The notes: a model not told the origin generated them from the sequence alone. A DNA stretch of 35,040 nt from Gloeocapsa sp. DLM2.Bin57 (GCA_007693955.1 RECR01000064.1:1-35040), one strand, 5' to 3'. Positions 15,231-25,557 are shown, counted from the stretch's first letter. Made by a program: numbers and translations.

Positions 15231-16319
15231 TTACCACAACTTACATTGTGCCTGATGACGTAAGAGGTGGTCGCATAAGACTAAGGCTACCATAGCTTCA
15301 ACCATAGGTACAGCCCGAGGTAAAACACAGGGATCGTGTCTTCCTTTGGCGGCTAGTTGGGTTTCTTCGCCTGTATTGGTGACTGTATCTTGATTTTGAC
15401 CAATGGTAGCGGTAGGTTTAAAAGCTACTCTGATAATAATAGGTTCACCGTTACTAATGCCACCTTGAATACCACCAGAGCGATTAGTGCGAGTACGGGT
15501 TTCCCCTTGTTCGTCTATATAGTAGCTGTCGTTGTGTTCACTCCCTGTAAGTAGAGTTCCTGCAAATCCTGAGCCGATTTCAAAACCTTTGGTAGCCGGG
15601 AGAGACATAACCGCTTTAGCTAAATCTGCTTCTAGTTTATCAAAGACTGGCTCTCCTAATCCTTTGGGTACTTGACGCACGATACATTCTACTACTCCAC
15701 CGAGAGAGTCTTTGGCTTGACGCGTCTTATCGATGAGTTCAATCATTTGTTCGGCACATTCTGCATCGGGACAACGTACAATATTACTTTCAACCTGTGC
15801 TTGGTTGACTTGATCTAGATTGATTTTAGCCTCTAAATTCTTGATGCTTTTGACATAAGCGACGATTTCTACGGACGCTAACTGGTGCAGTATTTTCTTA
15901 GCGATCGCCCCTGCAGCTACTCTCCCGATGGTTTCACGAGCCGAAGATCTTCCCCCTCCTTGCCAATTACGGATACCATATTTAGCGTCATAGGTAGCAT
16001 CAGCGTGAGAAGGTCGGTATTTTACCGCCATTTCTTGATAATCTTGAGAGCGAGCGTCTTTATTGCGTACGAGAATAGCGATGGGTGTTCCCAGGGTTTT
16101 CCCTTCAAACACTCCTGAGAGAATCTCACAGGTATCGCTTTCTTGACGTGGAGTAGTTATTTTACTTTGTCCTGGACGTCTGCGGTCTAAATCTGCTTGT
16201 ATTTCTTCTGTGCTAATTTCTAGACGGGGTGGACATCCATCGATGATTACTCCTACTCCTCCTCCGTGTGATTCTCCAAAGGTAGTAATCCTAAATAAAT
16301 GTCCAAAGGTGTTACCCAT
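15231..16319 (-). CDS. aroC: Chorismate synthase
   Basis: A 362-residue AroC from ATG 16319 ([19 protein letters not shown]). An in-frame start at 16370 would lie inside sdhB and add a non-family leader. Motifs: [37 protein letters not shown] with conserved Arg, and [19 protein letters not shown]. The enzyme converts EPSP to chorismate using reduced FMN, the last step of the shikimate pathway. It begins 7 bp after the sdhB stop. Confidence 0.97.
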   Translation of the reverse strand: MGNTFGHLFRITTFGESHGGGVGVIIDGCPPRLEISTEEIQADLDRRRPGQSKITTPRQESDTCEILSGVFEGKTLGTPIAILVRNKDARSQDYQEMAVKYRPSHADATYDAKYGIRNWQGGGRSSARETIGRVAAGAIAKKILHQLASVEIVAYVKSIKNLEAKINLDQVNQAQVESNIVRCPDAECAEQMIELIDKTRQAKDSLGGVVECIVRQVPKGLGEPVFDKLEADLAKAVMSLPATKGFEIGSGFAGTLLTGSEHNDSYYIDEQGETRTRTNRSGGIQGGISNGEPIIIRVAFKPTATIGQNQDTVTNTGEETQLAAKGRHDPCVLPRAVPMVEAMVALVLCDHLLRHQAQCKLW

Positions 16320-16326
16320 AGTTTTT

Positions 16327-17304
16327 CTATTGTCCTTTTGCTGATTTAGTGGTAGCTTGTACGGCTTCAATTAGCGATCGCACTTCTTGAGTTCCTGTGG
16401 ATGCTTCAAATGTTTTCGGGAGTTTGCCTGTGCGGAACATTTTCCAACCTACGGGTAAGATTTTCCATAACTCCTTCAAATCCCGAAAATAATTACTCGT
16501 TAGTAACAGAGCGAATTTGCGCTCATCTATCCAGCCTCCCTGTTTCACCAGATTGATCAACAACTTACGGTGACGAATCGCCATACTTCCTGTTTCTTCT
16601 CGTTGCAAAATCTCTTGTTTAATTTTGCTGATTTGATCCATTGGCGCTACTTCCATGGGACATACATAGTTGCACTGGAAACAGCGTGTACACCCCCAGA
16701 CTCCACTTTCTTGATTATTATAATTTTCTAGTCTGGTTTCTGTTTGTTCGTCTCGGGAATCTTTCAGCAAGCGTAAACTTTTAGCCAGAGCGTGAGGTCC
16801 GACAAATTCTTCATTGACAGCTACTGCGTTACATTCAGAATAACACGCACCACACATAATACAATTACCCGTTTGATTGAGTTGTTCTCTTTCTTGAGGA
16901 CTTTGTAAAAATTCTCTTTCGGGTACTGTTCTACTTTCACTGCTGACATAGGGCTCTATCGCTTCTAGGTTATGCCAAAATTTAGACATATCTACTACTA
17001 AATCTTTAATTACTGGCAAATTTCCTAAAGGAGCGATCGTTATTTCTGTGCTGTGATAGTTTTTAATTTCCTGCTCTACATTTTCTTTACAAGCTAAAGC
17101 AGAACGACCATTTATTCTCATGGCACAACTACCACATATAGTATTGCGGCAGTTTTTTCTATAGGCTAAACTTCCGTCTAATTCCCATTTAATTTTATTG
17201 AGACAATCTAAAATAGTATTTCCTGGCTCAACCTCGAGAGAATAGGTTTCTAGCTCTCCTGGATTGTTACTATTTTGTCGCCATACTTTTAACTTGACTT
17301 CCAT
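16327..17304 (-). CDS. sdhB: Succinate dehydrogenase/fumarate reductase iron-sulfur subunit
   Basis: A 325-residue SdhB, longer than the roughly 240 residues of E. coli, with a C-terminal extension from about 235. The plant-type [2Fe-2S] ligands are Cys52, 57, 60 and 72. The first ferredoxin-like motif has Cys148, 151, 154 and 158. The second has Cys205, 208, 211 and 215. In canonical SdhB the residue equivalent to Cys208 is not Cys, which gives a [3Fe-4S] centre. Here a [4Fe-4S] centre is expected, as known for type E (archaeal/cyanobacterial-like) enzymes. The flavoprotein and membrane subunits are elsewhere, as is usual in cyanobacteria. It transfers electrons to quinone at the thylakoid or plasma membrane. 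Confidence 0.93.
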   Translation of the reverse strand: MEVKLKVWRQNSNNPGELETYSLEVEPGNTILDCLNKIKWELDGSLAYRKNCRNTICGSCAMRINGRSALACKENVEQEIKNYHSTEITIAPLGNLPVIKDLVVDMSKFWHNLEAIEPYVSSESRTVPEREFLQSPQEREQLNQTGNCIMCGACYSECNAVAVNEEFVGPHALAKSLRLLKDSRDEQTETRLENYNNQESGVWGCTRCFQCNYVCPMEVAPMDQISKIKQEILQREETGSMAIRHRKLLINLVKQGGWIDERKFALLLTSNYFRDLKELWKILPVGWKMFRTGKLPKTFEASTGTQEVRSLIEAVQATTKSAKGQ

Positions 17305-17427
17305 CTCTTCTTCTTCTGGTGCTTTACTCTTCTCTATTTTAGTTTAACTCTTAATGTCTGAGTGAATATACCCCAGGGTTATTTTTTATTGCTATTTTTA
17401 CAAAAATTTTCTTTTAAGTATTTTCTT

Positions 17428-17454
17428 TTGACAAGTTTTTTTTTATAATATAAT
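17428..17454 (+). promoter_or_regulatory. Candidate promoter of the cyAbrB gene
   Basis: TTGACA (17428-17433) is followed by two overlapping TATAAT boxes at 17444 and 17449; the second gives a 15-bp spacer. The segment is extremely AT-rich, so chance matches are possible. The ATG is 42 bp downstream. Confidence 0.5.
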
Positions 17455-17496
17455 TTACTAGCAAAAAAAAATGAATCATTAAGAAGAGTTTAGACA

Positions 17497-17898
17497 ATGA
17501 ATGACACCCAAGGAACACCTTTAACAGGTAAAGCTCTACTGCAAAAAGTTAAAGAGCTATCACACTTGCCACGTAGAGAAACGGCTAAACACTGTGGCTA
17601 TTATAGCATTAAGAACGGTCAAACTCGCGTTAATTTGACGGATTTTTATGACGCTCTTTTAGTAGCTAAGGGAGTCCCTCTTGATCCCGAAGGAATGAAA
17701 GATGGTCGTGGGAGAGAAGCAACTTATAGAGTGACTGTGCACAGAAATGGTCAAATTGTTATAGGTTCGACTTATACTCAAGAAATGGGATTAATCCCAG
17801 GAGATGAGTTTGAAATTAAGTTAGGATATAAACACATCCACTTAAAACAAATCGAGCCTAGCGAAGAAAATGGCAGAGAATATTTAGATCATAACTAG
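17497..17898 (+). CDS. cyAbrB-type transcriptional regulator
   Basis: A 133-residue protein of the cyanobacterial AbrB-like (cyAbrB) family. The N-terminal family-specific part has LTGKALLQKVKELSHLPRRETAKHCGYY and VNLTDFYDALLVAKG (about 8-60). The AbrB-like DNA-binding domain is C-terminal (about 75-120), the reverse of Bacillus AbrB. In Synechocystis the two paralogues regulate nitrogen, carbon and hydrogenase genes; which clade this belongs to cannot be decided by eye. It is monocistronic or co-transcribed with the downstream protease gene (46-bp gap). Confidence 0.9.
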   Translation: MNDTQGTPLTGKALLQKVKELSHLPRRETAKHCGYYSIKNGQTRVNLTDFYDALLVAKGVPLDPEGMKDGRGREATYRVTVHRNGQIVIGSTYTQEMGLIPGDEFEIKLGYKHIHLKQIEPSEENGREYLDHN

Positions 17899-17944
17899 AT
17901 TAGTCCTAAATTTTTGCTCTTAGTTATTTGGTCAAATTTTGCTC

Positions 17945-18784
17945 ATGACTATTAATCCCCTTTTGACTGCGTCAGGTTTAATTCTACTAGTTGGAGAATC
18001 AAGCCTGATCAGGGTAGCCATTTTTTTATTAATTTGGCTAATTATTTGGTTACCTTTGGCTATTCCTTTAGCTAAAATACTCAAATGGCGTATTCAAGAT
18101 CCCTTAGAAACTGAGCAAAAATTACCCTTAATAGCCTCTCTGTATCTAATTGCTCCTGGAATAGTTTGGGGAGCAATTAAAATTGACCAGAGTTCTTGGT
18201 CTAATTGTGGGGTAAAATTAGCACCAGAATTTTTCCTCTGGTTTTTCCTAGGCATAATCATAGCTATACTGGGTTTAGCTTTACTGCTAAGTTTAGAAAA
18301 GTATCTCAATTGGTTAGAATGGCTACCAGAGAATTTGCCAAATTTAAGAAAAATCGCCCTACCCATACTAGCTATAAGTATTGGTATTGGGTTGATTGAA
18401 GAATTAGTTTTTCGGGGTTGGATGTTTTGGCAATTACGACAAGAGTATGATAACTGGGTAGCAGGGGCGATCGCTTCGGTAATTTTTGCTCTTTTACACT
18501 TACTCTGGGAAAGAAAGAAAACGATACCCCAATTACCTGGCTTATGGTTAATGGGAATGGTATTAGTACAAGCCCGTTTAACCGCTAATGATAGCATAGC
18601 TTTAGCTTGGGGGTTACATAGTGGTTGGATTTGGGTATTAGCTTCTCTGAGTAGCGCCCAATTGATTAGCTATAAAGATAATGTAGTTTCCCCCTGGTTA
18701 ATTGGATTTTTTCGAGAACCCCTAGCGGGATTAATAGGGATTAGCTTACTACTAGGAACGGGGATTATTTGTTATGTTATCTAG
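17945..18784 (+). CDS. CPBP family intramembrane metalloprotease
   Basis: A 279-residue protein from ATG 17945 (a TTG at 17939 is also in frame) with about eight hydrophobic segments. The CPBP/Rce1 (Abi) motifs are present: EELVFRG with Glu152, Glu153 and Arg157; FALLHLLW with His185; and WGLHSG with His225. Members are glutamate-dependent intramembrane proteases; the substrate here is unknown. It converges on the ABC ATPase gene, and the two overlap by 8 bp tail to tail. Confidence 0.88.
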   Translation: MTINPLLTASGLILLVGESSLIRVAIFLLIWLIIWLPLAIPLAKILKWRIQDPLETEQKLPLIASLYLIAPGIVWGAIKIDQSSWSNCGVKLAPEFFLWFFLGIIIAILGLALLLSLEKYLNWLEWLPENLPNLRKIALPILAISIGIGLIEELVFRGWMFWQLRQEYDNWVAGAIASVIFALLHLLWERKKTIPQLPGLWLMGMVLVQARLTANDSIALAWGLHSGWIWVLASLSSAQLISYKDNVVSPWLIGFFREPLAGLIGISLLLGTGIICYVI

Positions 18785-19850
18785 GAAAAATAAATAAATT
18801 ATCTAAATCAAGTGTAACCTTGAGGCGATCGCCCCTATAACCTAACCAATGGGGAGAAGCGTAGAAGTTAATTATCTGTTGGGTATCAGGTAGAATAGCT
18901 TGAACCAGAGTCTGATGTCCTAAAGGTTCAACAAGTTGGATCATAACATCTAATTGGTTAGTTGTGTCTAAATCCTCTACTGAGTCACAAATATGGATAT
19001 TTTCTGGTCTTATTCCTACCTCAAAAAAATCTACCCCATCAATTTCTAAAGATTTAACTAATTCAGGAGTTAATAACAACCGCTGATTGTGCAGGAATAA
19101 ACCATAATCTTGATAAGTAGCAGGTAGAATATTCATAGGTGGACTCCCGATAAAAGTAGCCACCATACGATTAGCAGGTTGATTATAGATGGCTCCGGGT
19201 GTGCCGATTTGTTGAATTTGACCACGATCTAGGACAATAATTTGGTCAGCTAGAGTCATCGCTTCAACTTGATCATGAGTGACATAAATCGTGGTAATTC
19301 CTACCTGTTGATGTAATTGTTTTAATTCCGTTCTAGTTTGTTCCCGTAATTGTGCGTCTAGATTAGAGAGGGGTTCATCGAGAAGAAACAATTTAGGTTC
19401 ACGAATAATTGCTCTTCCTAAAGCTACCCGTTGTTGTTGACCTCCTGAGAGTTGTTTAGGTTTACGCTTGAGAAGGTGGGAGATAGAGAGCGATCGCGCG
19501 ATTGCTTCCACCTTAGTATTAATAGTGGAGGGAGAAGCTTTGCGCATTTTCAAACCAAAAGCGAGATTTTCTGCTACCGTGAGATGAGGATAGAGAGCGT
19601 AATTTTGGAAAACCATCGCTACATCCCTTTGTCTAGCTGGTACTTCGTTAACCCGAAGGTCATCGATATAGATATTTCCCGCGGTAACCTTTTCTAACCC
19701 GGCGATCGCCCTGAGAATTGTTGATTTTCCGCACCCCGATGGTCCTACGAGTACCCAAAACTCACCATTGGGTACTTGAAAGGAGATATCAGCGATCGCT
19801 TTTACCTGGTCAAATTCTCTGCTTACTTGTTCTAATGTTAATTTTGCCAT
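18777..19850 (-). CDS. ugpC: Sugar-type ABC transporter ATP-binding protein (UgpC/MalK/GgtA class)
   Basis: A 357-residue ABC ATPase. Walker A GPSGCGKS is at 36-43, LSGGQ at 134-138 and Walker B LFLLDEP at 154-160. A C-terminal TOBE-like regulatory region (about 235-355) contains FFEVGIRPENIHI. This MalK-type layout serves CUT1 sugar or glycerol-phosphate importers. No permease or binding protein is next to it, so it may be a shared ATPase. The symbol follows the usual automatic name and does not prove the substrate; glucosylglycerol (GgtA) is an alternative. Confidence 0.85.
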   Translation of the reverse strand: MAKLTLEQVSREFDQVKAIADISFQVPNGEFWVLVGPSGCGKSTILRAIAGLEKVTAGNIYIDDLRVNEVPARQRDVAMVFQNYALYPHLTVAENLAFGLKMRKASPSTINTKVEAIARSLSISHLLKRKPKQLSGGQQQRVALGRAIIREPKLFLLDEPLSNLDAQLREQTRTELKQLHQQVGITTIYVTHDQVEAMTLADQIIVLDRGQIQQIGTPGAIYNQPANRMVATFIGSPPMNILPATYQDYGLFLHNQRLLLTPELVKSLEIDGVDFFEVGIRPENIHICDSVEDLDTTNQLDVMIQLVEPLGHQTLVQAILPDTQQIINFYASPHWLGYRGDRLKVTLDLDNLFIFPR

Positions 19851-19862
19851 AATGACAAGTGA

Positions 19863-20063
19863 TTAACTCTCGGGAGTTTCCTCATCTGATTCTACTTTCG
19901 GGACAAAATCAGGACGTGTTTTATCTTCCCAACCTGGTGGTCTTTTGGAGTTATACCAAGCGATCGAACCGATGGTAACAGCAGCGATAAAACCGATAAA
20001 ATAAACAGCGATAAAAGCAAGAGGTATATTCCCAGTTGCTGCGGCTTCGAGAAATAGATACAT
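19863..20063 (-). CDS. Small membrane protein, probable Psb35-like PSII assembly factor
   Basis: A 66-residue protein from ATG 20063 (a TTG at 20069 is in frame but unlikely). It has one transmembrane helix at about residues 13-35 and a C-terminal tail with WYNSKRPPGWEDK and acidic residues. The SKRPPGWE tail after a single span resembles what I recall of cyanobacterial Psb35, a small protein linked to the CP47 assembly module; this was not checked against a database. It lies 28 bp after the response regulator gene and 12 bp before the ABC ATPase gene. Confidence 0.5.
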   Translation of the reverse strand: MYLFLEAAATGNIPLAFIAVYFIGFIAAVTIGSIAWYNSKRPPGWEDKTRPDFVPKVESDEETPES

Positions 20064-20091
20064 ATTCAAAAGTGATTTTTTTTACTATAGC

Positions 20092-20508
20092 TCAGTTTAG
20101 CAAATCCCCTTTAGCTTTAGCCGCTAAATTTTTGACTCGCTCAACAAACTCAAGCTGATCTAAGATAGGTTTAATGACATAATCATCAGCTCCACTATCT
20201 TGGAGAAATTGTTGACGATGACTTTCCATCGCGTGAGCACTAATCAACATTACTGGTATATTAGCAGTAGTTGGATTAGCTTTGAGGAGTTGGGTTATTT
20301 TTACACCATCTACTGGTATTCCCTGGTAAATACTTTGGGATAGAGCAATATCCATTAAAACTAAATCAATTTCTCCCGAGCTAGTGATTTTGAGTACTTC
20401 TTCTACATCTTCTGTATTTTTTACCTGTAAACCACCTCTCCTGGTCAAAATCATGGTAAAAATTAGTCGGTTATCTTCTTGATCTTCTACGATTAAGACG
20501 GTTGTCAT
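20092..20508 (-). CDS. Single-domain response regulator (CheY-like)
   Basis: A 138-residue receiver domain with no output domain. The acidic pocket includes Glu8 and Asp9, the phosphoacceptor is Asp53 (LVLMDIA), the switch Ser90 (LISAH) and the conserved Lys113 (YVIKP). An insertion after Asp53 (SQSIYQGIPVDG) is slightly longer than in CheY. The cognate histidine kinase is not nearby. It is divergent from gyrA (75-bp gap) and leads a likely operon with the Psb35-like gene. Confidence 0.93.
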   Translation of the reverse strand: MTTVLIVEDQEDNRLIFTMILTRRGGLQVKNTEDVEEVLKITSSGEIDLVLMDIALSQSIYQGIPVDGVKITQLLKANPTTANIPVMLISAHAMESHRQQFLQDSGADDYVIKPILDQLEFVERVKNLAAKAKGDLLN

Positions 20509-20583
20509 TGTTACTAGCCAAAAATTAACGATGCTTATTTAGGCTGATTTATTTATATTCATTATAACTTCATTTAAACACTC

Positions 20584-23013
20584 ATGGTCAAACAACTTAA
20601 CTTATTAACCACAGGACAAATCATCCCTACCGCACTCCATGTCGAAATGGAACAATCTTACTTAGAATACGCCATGAGTGTGATTGTTGGACGCGCTTTA
20701 CCCGATGTTAGAGACGGTTTAAAACCCGTACATCGGCGCATTTTATACGCTATGCACGAATTAGGATTAACACCCGATCGCCCTTATCGTAAATGTGCGC
20801 GGGTAGTAGGGGATGTCTTAGGTAAATATCATCCTCACGGTGATCAAGCGGTTTATAATGCTTTAGTGCGGATGGTGCAAGATTTTAGTAGTCGCTATCC
20901 CTTGTTAGCAGGTCATGGTAATTTTGGTTCGATTGATAACGATCCTCCAGCTGCGATGCGCTACACCGAAACCAGATTAGCTGGAGTTAGCAATCAAGCC
21001 CTTTTAGCTGATATTAGCGAGGAAATAGTTAATTTTACCGATAACTTTGATAATTCTCTGCAAGAACCCGTGGTATTACCAGCTCAATTACCCATATTAC
21101 TACTAAATGGTTGTTCTGGTATCGCTGTAGGTATGGCTACTAATATTCCCCCCCATAACCTCAATGAAATAGTAGATGCTTTGATTCTGTTAATCGATCA
21201 ACCTCAAGTGACAGATGAAAAACTGCAACAAATCATACCAGGTCCTGATTTTCCCACAGGAGGAGAAATTATCGACTCTAAAGGGATTCAAGAAGCGTAT
21301 CAAACGGGAAGGGGAATTATTACTCTTAGGGGAGTAACCAAGACAGAAAAAGTTTACTCTGGTAAACGTCAAAACCGAGAAAAAACCGCAATCATAATCA
21401 CAGAGTTACCCTATCAAGTCAATAAAGCGGGTTGGATTGAAAAAGTAGCTGATTTAGTTAATCAAGGAAAAATCGAAGGAATAGCAGATATTCGCGATGA
21501 AAGCGATCGCGAGGGGATTAGAGTAGTAATCGAGTTAAAAAAAGACGTCTCCTCCTCAGAAGTTTTAGAAAAACTTTATCGCTATACCCCCTTACAAACT
21601 AGCTTTGGTGTGATTATGTTAGCCTTGGTGGATAATCAACCTCGTCAACTGTCTCTACGTCAATTACTAGAAGAGTTTTTAAGTTTTCGAGAACAAACCC
21701 TCACCCGCAAATATAATCAAGAATTAATTACAGCTAGACAACGTTTACACCTAGTAGAGGGTTGGTTAATCGCCCTTAATAATCTCGATCAAGTTATTAG
21801 TATATTACGTCAGTCTCCCGATGGGAGTACCGCTAAAATTAGTCTGCAACAGGAGTTAAACATTACTGAAACTCAAGCAGAATCAATCTTAGCTATGCCT
21901 TTTCGTCGTTTGACAGGTTTAGAACAAGAAAAGATACACCAAGAAGCAGTAGAGCTACAAGAAAAGATTACAGAACTAGAAAAGTTATTAGGCGATCGCC
22001 ATGAACTCCTTAAATCCCTGAAAAAACAATTACGTACTCTCAAGCGTCAATATGGAGATATTCGACGTACTCGCATTATCTCAATCGAAACAACCCCAAC
22101 TCCTACCCCAACCACAACCACTACCTCCACACCCGAAGGTATAATCAAAGTCACAGTCAATGGTTGTATCTATTGGCAAAAACCCCAAGAAAAAGAACCA
22201 CCAGGAGTCATTTACCGAGAGTCAATCCCTCCACAGGGAAATTTAGTAGTAGTCACCGACTATGGGAAAGCTTACCCCATCTCTTTAGACGCTATCCCTC
22301 ACCTAGGGGAAAATTCTAACCAATTACTACTACGATTACTTTCTCAAGCAGCCCAAAGAGATAGTAACCAGATTGTTACTCAGTTTTTCCCTCCTGAAAG
22401 TAATTCTAGCCAAAACTTCCTACTAGTCACTCAACAAGGACGTCTCAAACGTCTCTCACTTTCAGAATTAGACGAGTTAACTAATCGTGGTTTAATGTTA
22501 ATTAAACTCAAAGAAAAAGATAGTTTAGCCTATCTCGGTTTAACCAATCCAGATGATGAAGTAATCATCGCTACCCCGGGAGGGCGTTTAGTGCGTTATC
22601 AACTTCATAACGAGACTATACCTCTCCTCGGACGTAGCGCACAAGGTATTACAGGATTAAATCTGCGACCTGGAGAACAAGTCGTTGGGTGTACACCCGT
22701 TAACCCTAAATCTCATCTAATTCTAGCATCTACTCTAGGTTATGTTAAACGTATTGCTGTAGCTAATATTAGAGTTTGTCAGCCTAAAGATATTGGTACT
22801 CAAGCTATCAAATTTACTAACCCTTCCGATAGTTTAGCGGGCATAGCTATAGATAAACCTAACGCTAATATTGGTTTTTATCTAGGCAGAGAATATCAGT
22901 ATCTTGCTAGTAAAGATATACCTATTTTAGCTAAAGGTAGTCCAGGAGAACAGCTAATTAAATTAAACTCACACCAGAAAATTCAGAAAATCTATTTACT
23001 AAATGAATTATAA
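20584..23013 (+). CDS. gyrA: Type IIA topoisomerase subunit A (GyrA/ParC-like)
   Basis: An 809-residue breakage-reunion subunit: the winged-helix domain has the catalytic Tyr127 after Arg126 (AAMRYTET). A coiled-coil tower follows, and a C-terminal beta-pinwheel (about 515-805) has blades such as [20 protein letters not shown] and [11 protein letters not shown]. The canonical GyrA box (QRRGGKG) is not seen, so the protein may wrap DNA weakly and act more like ParC. The quinolone-pocket residue equivalent to E. coli Ser83 is Gln88 (HPHGDQAVY). Cyanobacteria often have two GyrA paralogues and one GyrB; this looks like the second type. A Thr/Pro linker lies at about 500-515. Confidence 0.88.
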   Translation: MVKQLNLLTTGQIIPTALHVEMEQSYLEYAMSVIVGRALPDVRDGLKPVHRRILYAMHELGLTPDRPYRKCARVVGDVLGKYHPHGDQAVYNALVRMVQDFSSRYPLLAGHGNFGSIDNDPPAAMRYTETRLAGVSNQALLADISEEIVNFTDNFDNSLQEPVVLPAQLPILLLNGCSGIAVGMATNIPPHNLNEIVDALILLIDQPQVTDEKLQQIIPGPDFPTGGEIIDSKGIQEAYQTGRGIITLRGVTKTEKVYSGKRQNREKTAIIITELPYQVNKAGWIEKVADLVNQGKIEGIADIRDESDREGIRVVIELKKDVSSSEVLEKLYRYTPLQTSFGVIMLALVDNQPRQLSLRQLLEEFLSFREQTLTRKYNQELITARQRLHLVEGWLIALNNLDQVISILRQSPDGSTAKISLQQELNITETQAESILAMPFRRLTGLEQEKIHQEAVELQEKITELEKLLGDRHELLKSLKKQLRTLKRQYGDIRRTRIISIETTPTPTPTTTTTSTPEGIIKVTVNGCIYWQKPQEKEPPGVIYRESIPPQGNLVVVTDYGKAYPISLDAIPHLGENSNQLLLRLLSQAAQRDSNQIVTQFFPPESNSSQNFLLVTQQGRLKRLSLSELDELTNRGLMLIKLKEKDSLAYLGLTNPDDEVIIATPGGRLVRYQLHNETIPLLGRSAQGITGLNLRPGEQVVGCTPVNPKSHLILASTLGYVKRIAVANIRVCQPKDIGTQAIKFTNPSDSLAGIAIDKPNANIGFYLGREYQYLASKDIPILAKGSPGEQLIKLNSHQKIQKIYLLNEL

Positions 23014-24616
23014 ATTTGATAAATACTTAATAGTTATAATTTTAACTTTAGGTTTTTTCTTACGTTTAAAAGGTATTGATTTTGCTTTACCTTTTCTTTA
23101 TGATGAGGATGAATCTAGACGAGTTAATCAAGCTTGGCAAATATTGGTTAGTCGCGATCCTAATCCTCGGTGGTTTGGTCATCCCGCTAGTACTTTAATT
23201 TATCTCCAGACTATTAATCAATTACTAATTTTTTGGATAGGAAAACTACTAGGATTTTTCGCTAATTTTAGTGACTTTCAAGATTTATATTTTCATAATC
23301 CAACCATATTTTATTTAACTGGTCGTGCTTGGCTAATCGCGATCGATACTGGTACGATTTTCGTAACCTATCTAGTTGGTAAGGAATTAAAAAACCACTA
23401 TGTAGGTTTAATTGCTGCTCTTTTAATAGCTGTTACTCCTTTACAAGTCAAATATGCTAAAATCATCCGTTCTGATATATTAGTAACTTTTTTCCTAGTT
23501 TTATCTTTTCTATTCTGTTTGAAAATTTTAGCTAAAAATACTCGAAACAATTACTTATTATCTGGAGTTTTCTTAGGCTTAGCTATAGTCACTAAGTACC
23601 CCGCATTAATGTTGACACCAAGTATCATTATAGCTCATTTAATTAGTAATCAATCCCAATGGTGGCAAGAAAGACATAAACTTTTTTTAACTGCTTATTC
23701 CTGTTTGTTAACTAGTTTTTTAGCTTCACCTTTTTTGTTTATTAATATGGGGATAACTCTGAGTAATATTAGGCACGAAGCTAGGGATGGTAATCTAGGC
23801 GCTAATAGCGAAGGTTTTCTTAGTAATTTATTTTGGTATTGGCATCATCCTTTAGAATATTCTGTGACTATTTACGGATTGGTTTTAATTGTAATTGGCT
23901 TATTTTTTTGTGGCTACTTTAAAGATAAAAAACAAATTATTTTAGTAAGTTTCTTTGTAATTTTTTATGTATTTATTTCTTATCTAAGTCTGAGATGGGA
24001 TCGTTGGATTATTCCTTTATTGCCATTTGCTTGTTTATTAATCAGCTCCACCCTCTATCAATTGTATGAGTTATTTACAAAAATATCTAAACAAAGATTG
24101 GGATTATTGGTAATTGTCACTTTAATAATGTTAATTTTTACACATTTAATGTTTAGTACCTATAAAGAGATTAAAGAAATATCAGGTAAAGATACTAGAA
24201 CAATAAGTAGAGAATGGATTTTAGATAATATTCCTTTAGGAAGTTCAATTTTAGTAGATGAGGGAACTCCACCCCTAGATATCAACTCATTTAAACTCTA
24301 TGAGGTTTATAATCGTACTTTGACTCCAATTAAGGAAGAAAATTCCCGTCATATTTTTGTGGGAGTAGAAATCAATCCTATAGGTAAACTGGACAATATA
24401 GAAGCAATCAAGGAACAAAAGATAGAATATTTTATCTTAAGCTGGAAATATCTTGCTTATTTAAATGAAGCGGAAAGATATCCCGAAATAATAGCTAAAT
24501 ATACCAAAATGATTAATTCTGCTCAATTAATTTATACATTAGAAAGAAACCCACAGCAAAATATTACCTCAGGACCTACTATTAAAATTTATAAATTAGA
24601 CACTCCCATATCTTAA
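23003..24616 (+). CDS. Glycosyltransferase family 39-like membrane protein
   Basis: A 537-residue protein with about eleven hydrophobic spans. The first extracytoplasmic loop carries the acidic motif LYDEDESR with Asp34 and Glu35, where GT39/ArnT enzymes keep their catalytic acid. It is followed by [10 protein letters not shown] and [10 protein letters not shown]. Such enzymes transfer a sugar from a polyprenyl-phosphate donor to protein or envelope glycan on the outer face. The start overlaps the gyrA end by 11 bp. The acceptor is unknown. AT content appears higher than in gyrA. Confidence 0.8.
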   Translation: MNYKFDKYLIVIILTLGFFLRLKGIDFALPFLYDEDESRRVNQAWQILVSRDPNPRWFGHPASTLIYLQTINQLLIFWIGKLLGFFANFSDFQDLYFHNPTIFYLTGRAWLIAIDTGTIFVTYLVGKELKNHYVGLIAALLIAVTPLQVKYAKIIRSDILVTFFLVLSFLFCLKILAKNTRNNYLLSGVFLGLAIVTKYPALMLTPSIIIAHLISNQSQWWQERHKLFLTAYSCLLTSFLASPFLFINMGITLSNIRHEARDGNLGANSEGFLSNLFWYWHHPLEYSVTIYGLVLIVIGLFFCGYFKDKKQIILVSFFVIFYVFISYLSLRWDRWIIPLLPFACLLISSTLYQLYELFTKISKQRLGLLVIVTLIMLIFTHLMFSTYKEIKEISGKDTRTISREWILDNIPLGSSILVDEGTPPLDINSFKLYEVYNRTLTPIKEENSRHIFVGVEINPIGKLDNIEAIKEQKIEYFILSWKYLAYLNEAERYPEIIAKYTKMINSAQLIYTLERNPQQNITSGPTIKIYKLDTPIS

Positions 24617-24631
24617 GAATAGGTAATGTAG

Positions 24632-24651
24632 GGGCGCCCATGCTTGCGCCC
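24632..24651. repeat. Short inverted repeat in gap 24617-24847
   Basis: GGGCGC (24632-24637) pairs with GCGCCC (24646-24651). The motif GTAGGGGCGC...GCGCCC resembles a dispersed cyanobacterial intergenic repeat. The rest of the gap holds a TATAAT at 24772-24777 and a second inverted repeat AGCGC/GCGCT at 24793-24807, both possible control elements of the next toxin-antitoxin pair. Confidence 0.5.
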
Positions 24652-24847
24652 TAGAGAAGAGGGAAGATGGGGAAGACTTAAGAATGTAGAATGATTATTG
24701 TTTTGTGCATTCTGAATTCTTGTATTCGTCTATTTCGAATCACACCTAACACCTATTTTTCTATAGTTTACTATAATAGATACAGCAGTACAAGCGCGCG
24801 TAGCGCTATAGACAGATAAATTTAGCAATAATACTTATTTGTTAAAA

Positions 24848-25084
24848 ATGATTACATCTTTCTGGCAAAATTTGATTGAATCTATTGAAACCTTATCAAT
24901 TGAGGATCAAGATTATTTATTTGATTTAATTCACCAAAGACGCATTGAAAAAAGACGCGCAGAAATTGCTAATAATGCTCAAGCTATCTTAACCGATTTA
25001 CAACAGGGAAAAGCTAAAATTGGCACAGTGGAAGATTTCATTACAGATTTGTTAAAGGAAGATAATGAGATTAGTCTGGAATAA
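24848..25084 (+). CDS. Small antitoxin-like protein (RelE/YafQ partner)
   Basis: A 78-residue protein from ATG 24848 (a TTG at 24839 is in frame). It is helical and charged: TLSIEDQDYLFDLIHQRRIEKRRAEI, then a C-terminal segment KIGTVEDFITDLLKED likely to wrap the toxin. It resembles the short helical antitoxins found before RelE-type toxins in cyanobacteria. The 20-bp overlap with the toxin gene supports this. DNA binding to the AGCGC inverted repeat at 24793-24807 is possible but speculative. Confidence 0.7.
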   Translation: MITSFWQNLIESIETLSIEDQDYLFDLIHQRRIEKRRAEIANNAQAILTDLQQGKAKIGTVEDFITDLLKEDNEISLE

Positions 25085-25346
25085 TCAATTTAGACGAACT
25101 TTTAAAAAACTGATTAAGAAAAGTCCTGAACTGCAAAATAAAATTACCAGTGTTTTAAGGTTATTAGCTGAAGATCCATTCACTCCCTCTTTAAAGTCTC
25201 ATAAATTAACAGGGAATTTAAGTAATTTGTGGTCTTGTTCTGTTACTTATGATTGTCGTATTATTTTTATCTTTTCTCAGGATGAAGATGCAGGGGAATC
25301 TTTAGTTATTCTAGTGGATATTGGCTCACATGATGAGGTTTACTAA
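25065..25346 (+). CDS. RelE/YafQ-family mRNA interferase toxin
   Basis: A 93-residue protein with RelE-superfamily features: FRRTFKKLIKKSPELQNKI, then LLAEDPFTPSLKSHKLTGNLSNLWSCSVTYDCRIIFIF and a terminal IGSHDEVY. The last motif matches the YafQ/mRNA interferase group (GTHDEVY). It is expected to cut mRNA on the ribosome. AAGGA lies 6 bases before ATG 25065, inside the antitoxin gene. Confidence 0.88.
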   Translation: MRLVWNNQFRRTFKKLIKKSPELQNKITSVLRLLAEDPFTPSLKSHKLTGNLSNLWSCSVTYDCRIIFIFSQDEDAGESLVILVDIGSHDEVY

Positions 25347-25515
25347 ATTTTGTTTAAAAGGTGATACTTGGTTAATCGCGATCAATTTTACTTGTAAGTT
25401 TACTGCGAAGTTTTGGGGTGAATTGTAGCCAAAGTTACAGTTTTTCCCCTGACTGATAATTCCTATAACTACTCTTGTTATACCTATTACGACAATTACT
25501 GAAGATCCCTATATA

Positions 25516-25524
25516 TGTTAAAAT
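25516..25524 (+). promoter_or_regulatory. Candidate extended -10 promoter for the helicase cassette
   Basis: TGTTAAAAT is identical to the minus-strand element at 6604-6612. A weak -35 (TTACTG, 25496-25501) sits 17 bp upstream of the hexamer. The expected start is near 25531, 27 bp before the ATG. No Shine-Dalgarno precedes ATG 25558. Confidence 0.4.
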
Positions 25525-25557
25525 AAGTAATAATTTTTCTCTACAAATATATATCTT

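Noticed and set aside
18094-18597. 167-residue minus-strand ORF inside the CPBP protease gene
   Set aside because: It is antisense to a gene with complete catalytic motifs and has no recognisable features.
24730-24745. TTCGAATC sequence suggestive of a tRNA T-loop
   Set aside because: No acceptor, D or anticodon stem can be built around it.
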